This document shows positions 59,056-64,000 of a stretch of 64,000 nucleotides of DNA, one piece after another. A program made the position numbers and the translations under genes. How positions within the stretch are numbered: position 1 is the stretch's first letter; the number at the start of each line of letters is the position of its first letter. Source of the DNA: Pseudomonas sp. AN-1 (GTDB lineage Bacteria > Pseudomonadota > Gammaproteobacteria > Pseudomonadales > Pseudomonadaceae); NCBI RefSeq assembly GCF_034057115.1, contig NZ_CP139195.1, positions 1,178,001 to 1,242,000 on the forward strand. The letters are read 5' to 3'. Under the pieces are notes generated by a model. The model searched no databases. It saw only the letters and a program-made list of their open reading frames with translations, and had not been told where the DNA came from.

Positions 59056-61292
59056 CAGATAACCTCCTGGAGGGGAGCTGCGGTGCTGCGCGGGTCGCGC
59101 AGGGCGGATTGGCTACGGTTGAGGCGCTGCAGGTCGCCGACATCGAGGATCAGCGCGACACTGCCATCGCCGAGGATGGTGGCGGCGGAAATCCCCGGCA
59201 CCCGGCGGTAGTTGGTTTCCAGGTTCTTCACCACCACCTGCTGCTGGCCGATCAAATCGTCCACCTGCAGGGCATAACGGCGGCCCTCGCCCTGCACGAT
59301 CACGGTGATCGACTCGGTCGGTGCGGTACGCGCATCGGCAACATCCATGACCTGATGCAACGCCACAACCGGCAGATACTCGTCGCGCACCTTGAGCAGC
59401 AGGTCGGTGCCGGCCATCGAGTAGAGGTCCTCGGCGCGCGGCTGCAGCGATTCGAGCACTGCGCTGAGCGGCAGGATGAAGACCTCCTTGCCCACACGCA
59501 CCGACATGCCGTCGAGGATCGCCAGGGTCAGCGGCAGGACGATGCGGATGGTGGTGCCCTGCCCGGCGCGCGAGAGGATCTGCACATGGCCGCCCATCGA
59601 CTGGATGTTGCGGCGCACGACGTCCATGCCCACCCCGCGCCCCGACACGTCGCTGACCTGTTCGGCCGTGGAGAAGCCGGGAGCGAAGATCAGTTGCCAG
59701 ACTTCGTCGTCGGGCATGCCGTCGTTCACCGCCAGGCCCTGGCTGCGCGCCTTGGCCAGCAGTTTGTCGCGGTTGAGGCCGGCGCCGTCGTCGCGCACCT
59801 CGATGAGGATGTTGCCGCCCTGATGGCGGGCGGACAGGGTCAGCCGGCCGGTGCGCGACTTGCCGGCAGCCTCGCGCTGGTCCGGCGACTCGATGCCATG
59901 GTCGAGGCTGTTGCGCACCAGGTGGGTGAGCGGATCGATGATGCGCTCGACCAGGCTCTTGTCCAGCTCGGTGGACTTGCCCTCGGTGACCAGCTCGATC
60001 TCCTTGCCCAGCTTGGCGGCCAGGTCGCGCACCTGGCGCGGGAAGCGGCTGAACACGTAGTCCATCGGCACCATGCGGATCGACATCACCGCTTCCTGCA
60101 GGTCGCGCGCATTGCGCTTGAGCAGGCCCATGCCGTTGAGCAGCTCGCTGTGCAGGGCGCCGTCGAGCTGGCCGGCGGTCTGCTCGAGCATCGACTGGGT
60201 GATCACCAGCTCGCCGACCAGGTTGATGATCTGGTCGACCTTGTCCACCGGCACCCGCAGGCTGCTGGATTCGGCGCTGGCCGGGGCCGCCGGGCGCGCA
60301 GCGGCGGCCGGAGCGGGACTGGCCGGCGCGGCGGCAGGCGCGGCGGCAGGCGCCGCGGGCTGCGGGGCGACCGCCGCGGGCGGTTGCACGGCCGGTGCAG
60401 GAGCAGGTGCAGGTGCCGCCGGAGCTGCCGGCGCCGGGGTCTTGACGGCGACGGGTGCAGGCTCGGGCGTCCGGGCTGCCGCCGCGACAGCGGCCTCGGG
60501 CGCGAAGGCCGCCACCAGTTGGGCGATCGGCTCCAGCCCGGCACTGGACGCCGGCTCATCACCGATGCCGAGCACGCAGATCTCCAGTTGCTCGGGCTCG
60601 ACGATGAAGCACATCACCGCCTCGATGTCGCCGGGATCCTCCTCGGACAGCAGCTCCACCTCGTAGCGCTGCTGGTCGCCCCCCTGGCAGACGATGGTGC
60701 CGAACTGCTTGAGCTCGTCGACCAGCAGTTGGCGATCCTTGTCCTTGACGCCCAGCAGCGCCACGCACAGACGCGCCTGACCGCCCTCCGCGGCGTCGGC
60801 CTGGGGCGCGACGACCGGCGCGACCGGCTCCGGCTCGATCACCGGCGCCGGAGCAGGCGCTGGGGCAGACGCTGGGATGGCCGCGGCAGCGGCCGGGGCG
60901 TGGCCGATCTCCTCGAGCGCCAGCTGCTGCAGGGTCTGGCAGATGCGCGCGAAGGCCTCGGCATCCGGCTCGGCGTTGTGTCGGTAGGCGTCCAGCTGGT
61001 CGTGCAGCATGTCCTTGGTTTCCAGGAACAGGTCGACGATGTCGCGGCGCAGCTTCAGCTCGCCGCGGCGCAGGTGGTCGAGCAGGTTTTCGAAGATGTG
61101 GGTGGTCTTCTGCAGCACATCGAAGCCGAAGGTGCCGGCGCCGCCCTTGATCGAGTGCGCCGCGCGGAAGATGGCGTTGAGCTGCTCGGGGTCCGGATCG
61201 TCGATATCCAGCTCCAGCAGATGGCGCTCCATGTCGTCCAGCAGCTCCGCGGCCTCTTCGAAGAAGGTGGCGTAGAATTCGGTGATATCCAT
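59055..61292 (-). CDS. cheA: Chemotaxis histidine kinase CheA
   Basis: The 745-residue protein has P1 with phospho-acceptor His46 ([15 protein letters not shown]) and a P2-like region (~175-245). A long Ala/Pro linker (~260-345) leads to the P3 dimer helices and the P4 ATPase ([32 protein letters not shown]). P5 is CheW-like. ATG 61292 gives the family N-terminus. It phosphorylates CheY and CheB. It follows motB by 8 bp. Confidence 0.97.
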   Translation of the reverse strand: MDITEFYATFFEEAAELLDDMERHLLELDIDDPDPEQLNAIFRAAHSIKGGAGTFGFDVLQKTTHIFENLLDHLRRGELKLRRDIVDLFLETKDMLHDQLDAYRHNAEPDAEAFARICQTLQQLALEEIGHAPAAAAAIPASAPAPAPAPVIEPEPVAPVVAPQADAAEGGQARLCVALLGVKDKDRQLLVDELKQFGTIVCQGGDQQRYEVELLSEEDPGDIEAVMCFIVEPEQLEICVLGIGDEPASSAGLEPIAQLVAAFAPEAAVAAAARTPEPAPVAVKTPAPAAPAAPAPAPAPAVQPPAAVAPQPAAPAAAPAAAPASPAPAAAARPAAPASAESSSLRVPVDKVDQIINLVGELVITQSMLEQTAGQLDGALHSELLNGMGLLKRNARDLQEAVMSIRMVPMDYVFSRFPRQVRDLAAKLGKEIELVTEGKSTELDKSLVERIIDPLTHLVRNSLDHGIESPDQREAAGKSRTGRLTLSARHQGGNILIEVRDDGAGLNRDKLLAKARSQGLAVNDGMPDDEVWQLIFAPGFSTAEQVSDVSGRGVGMDVVRRNIQSMGGHVQILSRAGQGTTIRIVLPLTLAILDGMSVRVGKEVFILPLSAVLESLQPRAEDLYSMAGTDLLLKVRDEYLPVVALHQVMDVADARTAPTESITVIVQGEGRRYALQVDDLIGQQQVVVKNLETNYRRVPGISAATILGDGSVALILDVGDLQRLNRSQSALRDPRSTAAPLQEVI

Positions 61293-61300
61293 GCAGGCTC

Positions 61301-62200
61301 TCACTCGGGCGTGGGGGTGGTGCCGGAAGCGGGCGCGACATCAGGCGTCGGCACGGTTTCCGGGGTAAAGGAACTCTGCTCCAGGATCGCCGCGGCGGTG
61401 CGCGAGTCGAGGACGATCACCGCGATGCGCCGGTTCATCGGATCCTGCGGGGCAGCACCGGCGAAGGGCACGCGGTCGGCCATGCCGGCCACCCGCAGCA
61501 GCTTGTCGAGGGCCAGGCCGCCAGCCACCAGCTCGCGCCGCGAGGCGTTGGCCCGCTCGCTGGACAGCTCCCAGTTGCCGTAGCCGGCCTCGCCGCCCGG
61601 ATAGGGCCGGCTGTCGGTATGGCCGGTGATCTGGATGCTGTTGGGCAGCTCGTTGAGCATCGGCGCGATGGTCCGCAGCAGGCTGCGCAGGTAGGGGGCG
61701 ACCCGCGCGCTGCCGACCTCGAACATCGGTCGCGACTCGGTATCCACCAGCTGGATGCGCAGCCCCTCGGGAGTCAGCTCGAGGCGGATCTGCTCGCGCA
61801 GCTCGCGCAGCGCCGCATCGCTCTCGATCACCTTCTCGATGCGCTGCTTGAGGTCCTGCAGGCGCGCCTGCTCATCGCTGCTGCGCGTCCTCTCGCGCAG
61901 GTCGATACGCATCTGCTCGCCTTCGGCATGGGTCGGGTCGGGGCCGCCGCCGGGAATCGCGCTGTCGCTGGCGGTGGGCTTGTCGCCGCCGGCCATGGCC
62001 ACCAGCAGCGGCGTGCTGAAGTACTCGGCGACCGCCTGGCGGGTCTTCTCATCCGAAGAGGCGAGGATCCACATGACCAGGAAGAACGCCATCATGGCGG
62101 TCATGAAGTCGGCGAAGGCGATCTTCCAGGCGCCGCCGTGATGGCCATGGCTGACCTTCTTGCGGCGGACGATGATGATCGGGCGGTCGTGGTCGCTCAT
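61301..62200 (-). CDS. motB: Flagellar stator protein MotB
   Basis: The 299-residue protein has one membrane helix (IAFADFMTAMMAFFLVMWILA). The Asp in FADFM is the proton-binding residue. An OmpA-like peptidoglycan-binding domain (ITGHTDSRPYPGG, NWELSSERA, NRRIAVIVL) and a Pro/Thr-rich tail follow. It overlaps motA by 4 bases. Confidence 0.97.
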   Translation of the reverse strand: MSDHDRPIIIVRRKKVSHGHHGGAWKIAFADFMTAMMAFFLVMWILASSDEKTRQAVAEYFSTPLLVAMAGGDKPTASDSAIPGGGPDPTHAEGEQMRIDLRERTRSSDEQARLQDLKQRIEKVIESDAALRELREQIRLELTPEGLRIQLVDTESRPMFEVGSARVAPYLRSLLRTIAPMLNELPNSIQITGHTDSRPYPGGEAGYGNWELSSERANASRRELVAGGLALDKLLRVAGMADRVPFAGAAPQDPMNRRIAVIVLDSRTAAAILEQSSFTPETVPTPDVAPASGTTPTPE

Positions 62201-63078
62201 GCGCTACCTGCCGCGGCCGCCGGCTTGTGGTTGCGCACGTGCTCCTCCAGCTCGGCGGCGGTCGGCCGCTCGACGGTATCCAGCGCCTTGCGGCCGAACT
62301 CCACGGCGATCTGCGGCGGGTAGCCGTTGATGCTGGCCAGCAGGGTCACGCGCAGGCACTGCAGCATCTTCACCGCCTCGGACACCTGGCGGCCGATGCG
62401 GCTGGCCAGCGGGGCGACGAAGCCGTAGGCCAGCAGGATGCCGAGGAAGGTGCCGACCAGGGCGTGGGCGATCATCATGCCCATCTCGTCCGGCGGCGCG
62501 CCGGCGGCGGAACTCAGGGTCTTCACCACACCCATCACCGCGGCGACGATGCCGAAGGCCGGCAGGCCGTCGCTGACCTTGGTCAGCGCGTCGGCCGGCA
62601 GGTGCGCCTCGTGCTCGAACGACTCGATCTCGTGGAGCATCAGCTCGTCGATCTCGTGGGCGCTCATGTTGCCGCTGACCATCAGGCGCAGGTAGTCGGT
62701 GAGGAAGTGCATGATCATGGTGTCCTCGAGCAGCTGCGGATGCTCGGCGAACAGCGCACTTTCGGCCGGACTGTCGATGTCGCGCTCAATCGACAGCATG
62801 CCGTCGCGGCGGGCCTTGGCCAGCAGCTTGTACTGCAGGGCCAGCACCTCCATGTACATCGCCTTGTCGTACTTGAGGCTGCGCTTGAGGGTGGAGGCGG
62901 CCTTGAAGGTGCTCTTGATCGCCTTGCCGTGGTTGGCAGCGAGGAAGGCGCCCAGCGCCGCGCCGCAGATGATCAGCACTTCGGTGGGCTGATACAGCGG
63001 GCCGAGACTGCCGCCTGACAACACATAGCCACCGAACACGGAGATGAGTACCACGGCGAATCCGATCACGATCAGCAC
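62197..63078 (-). CDS. motA: Flagellar stator protein MotA
   Basis: The 293-residue protein has four membrane helices, with the last pair containing LPAFGIVAAVMGVVKTL and HALVGTFLGILLAYGFVAPLA, the MotA signature. The cytoplasmic loop between helices 2 and 3 contacts FliG. It begins with GTG 63078, preceded by GGAAG. A sigma-28 promoter lies 42-68 bp upstream. Confidence 0.97.
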   Translation of the reverse strand: MLIVIGFAVVLISVFGGYVLSGGSLGPLYQPTEVLIICGAALGAFLAANHGKAIKSTFKAASTLKRSLKYDKAMYMEVLALQYKLLAKARRDGMLSIERDIDSPAESALFAEHPQLLEDTMIMHFLTDYLRLMVSGNMSAHEIDELMLHEIESFEHEAHLPADALTKVSDGLPAFGIVAAVMGVVKTLSSAAGAPPDEMGMMIAHALVGTFLGILLAYGFVAPLASRIGRQVSEAVKMLQCLRVTLLASINGYPPQIAVEFGRKALDTVERPTAAELEEHVRNHKPAAAAGSA

Positions 63079-63119
63079 GACAACACTTCCTTGGGTCAGA
63101 TCAGGAGATGACCTGAGTG

Positions 63120-63146
63120 CTATCGGCAGTCGCGGGCGAAACTTGA
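63120..63146 (-). promoter_or_regulatory. Sigma-28 (FliA) promoter of motAB-cheAW
   Basis: On the minus strand TCAAGTTT (63139-63146), 11 bp, then GCCGATAG (63120-63127) match the consensus at 7 of 8 positions each. This is one of the best sigma-28 matches in the window. Confidence 0.85.
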
Positions 63147-63208
63147 GGGCGGCAATGCGCGGAGCGCCGAACGGCGCAGGTACGACAACGCGAGGATGGG
63201 CAGACCAG

Positions 63209-63235
63209 CCGGGGCGCCACGAACGGGCGCCCCGG
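63209..63235 (-). terminator. GC-rich hairpin after flhC (possible terminator)
   Basis: CCGGGGCGCC and GGCGCCCCGG form a perfect 10-bp stem with a 7-nt loop, starting 9 bp past the flhC stop. No T-run follows, so termination may need Rho or be partial. It separates flhDC from the sigma-28-driven motA operon. Confidence 0.55.
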
Positions 63236-63243
63236 AGAGGGCA

Positions 63244-63843
63244 TCAGCCGCCGGCGACCGCCAGCGGCGCATCGCCGAAGCCGGCGTCACCGGCATTGGC
63301 GGAGGCTTCCAGACTGGCCTCGCGGTGCTTGCGCGTCTTGCCGGCGCGCGAAGGAGGCTGGCAGATCCCGCAGACATAACCACGCTTGGGCGCATGGGCA
63401 TGGGCCACGAAGCGACCGCTGCAACTGGTACAGCGCACCAGTTCGAGCATCTCGCTTTCGAAGAAACGCACGAGGGTCCAGGCCCGGGTCAGCCCGAGCA
63501 CCACCTCGCTGTCCTCGGCCAGCTCGACATGCTCGAGATACAGGCGATAGGCCTTGACGAAGGCCTCCATGCGCTCGCAGCCATGGCTGAGCACCAGGCT
63601 CTCGTAGATGTTGTAGAACAGCGAGGAATGGATGTTCGGCAACCAGGTCACGAACCAGTCGGTAGAGAACGGCAACATGCCTTTCGGCGGCGAAACGCCG
63701 CGCACTTCCTTGTACAGGCGAATCAGCCGCCCACGGCTGAGGTCCGTCTCCGTTTCGAGCACCTGCAGCCGTGCCCCCAGCTCGATCAGATCGATCGCCA
63801 GCTGCACCTGCTGCATCTCGTTGAGCAGACTCTTTTCGCTCAT
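63244..63843 (-). CDS. flhC: Flagellar master regulator subunit FlhC
   Basis: The 199-residue protein has the FlhC fold with the C-terminal zinc site: CTSCSGRFVAHAH and CGICQPPSRAGK supply four cysteines. With FlhD it forms the FlhD4C2 activator of class 2 flagellar genes such as fliA. ATG 63843 lies 11 bp after flhD. Confidence 0.95.
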   Translation of the reverse strand: MSEKSLLNEMQQVQLAIDLIELGARLQVLETETDLSRGRLIRLYKEVRGVSPPKGMLPFSTDWFVTWLPNIHSSLFYNIYESLVLSHGCERMEAFVKAYRLYLEHVELAEDSEVVLGLTRAWTLVRFFESEMLELVRCTSCSGRFVAHAHAPKRGYVCGICQPPSRAGKTRKHREASLEASANAGDAGFGDAPLAVAGG

Positions 63844-63854
63844 GACGGACTCAC

Positions 63855-64000
63855 TCAGCCTGCAGATGCAACCGCTGGCGCCACCGAAGCCATCAGCAGG
63901 GCGGCATGAATCCGCCCCAGATCCTGCTCGCGCTGGCTCTGGGTCAACTGCGCCAACTGGTCGGCATCGTCCAGCACCATGCGGCACAGCAGCTGACGGG
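63855..64000 (-). CDS. flhD: Flagellar master regulator subunit FlhD, 5' part cut by window
   Basis: The 3' 146 bp are visible, ending with TGA at 63855. The encoded end (RQLLCRMVLDDADQLAQLTQ, then QREQDLGRIHAALLMAS) matches the C-terminal helices of FlhD. The start lies beyond base 64000. Confidence 0.85.
   Translation of the reverse strand, partial: RQLLCRMVLDDADQLAQLTQSQREQDLGRIHAALLMASVAPAVASAG

Overview
The window looks like chromosomal DNA of a motile, high-GC betaproteobacterium. The strongest evidence is the gene order at the right end, read on the minus strand: flhD-flhC, motA-motB-cheA-cheW, a block of chemoreceptors with cheR and cheB, cheY-cheZ, flhB-flhA-flhF, then fliA. Enteric-type FlhDC control together with FlhF, and CheZ with many tandem receptors, is typical of betaproteobacteria. 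The order and genus cannot be fixed from the sequence. There are no rRNA or tRNA genes, no CRISPR array and no integrase in the window.

Region 1 (1-2350 and 11118-16593) is metabolic. A truncated FAD dehydrogenase sits divergent from a LysR regulator. After an interrupting accessory segment comes a tight five-gene minus-strand operon: FAD dehydrogenase, Asp/Glu/hydantoin-type racemase, FAD dehydrogenase, etfB and etfA. Together they suggest oxidation of an unidentified organic acid with electrons passed to ETF.

Region 2 (about 2350-11100) is accessory. It holds a REP-like hairpin, a HipBA toxin-antitoxin pair, and a decayed second copy of the 3' end of the lysR gene. It then holds an AT-rich four-gene module: N6-adenine DNA methyltransferase, a histidine kinase with two GHKL ATPase domains, a response regulator, and a ComEC-like metallo-beta-lactamase-fold hydrolase. 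The kinase gene is split by a 1305-bp ISL3-family insertion sequence with a perfect 8-bp target duplication. Removing the IS and one repeat restores an uninterrupted 694-codon reading frame. This module is the best candidate for an undescribed (possibly antiphage) signalling system. I do not recognise it as a named system.

Region 3 (17.5-39 kb) is a signalling and motility cluster. It contains an HDOD protein, a second MotA/MotB-type stator pair, flagellin with small downstream genes, and many c-di-GMP proteins (REC-EAL, REC-HD-GYP, YcgR/PilZ-HD fusion, REC-PAS-GGDEF-EAL, globin-coupled diguanylate cyclase). It also has an Hpt protein, a hybrid kinase, fliA and an Aer-like receptor.

Region 4 (39-64 kb) is the core flagellar and chemotaxis supercluster, almost all on the minus strand with many 4-base ATGA overlaps. 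FlhF carries a long C-terminal extension. The gene in the FlhG position encodes a short protein that keeps the N-terminal DQAxGLR motif but has no P-loop. FlhE follows it.

Regulatory sequence is unusually legible. At least five good sigma-28 (FliA) promoters match TAAAGTTT-N11-GCCGATAA. One FlhDC-box-like inverted repeat lies upstream of fliA. Two perfect TGTGA-N6-TCACA (CRP/Vfr-type) palindromes lie upstream of signalling genes. This fits the hierarchy flhDC to fliA to late motility and c-di-GMP genes.
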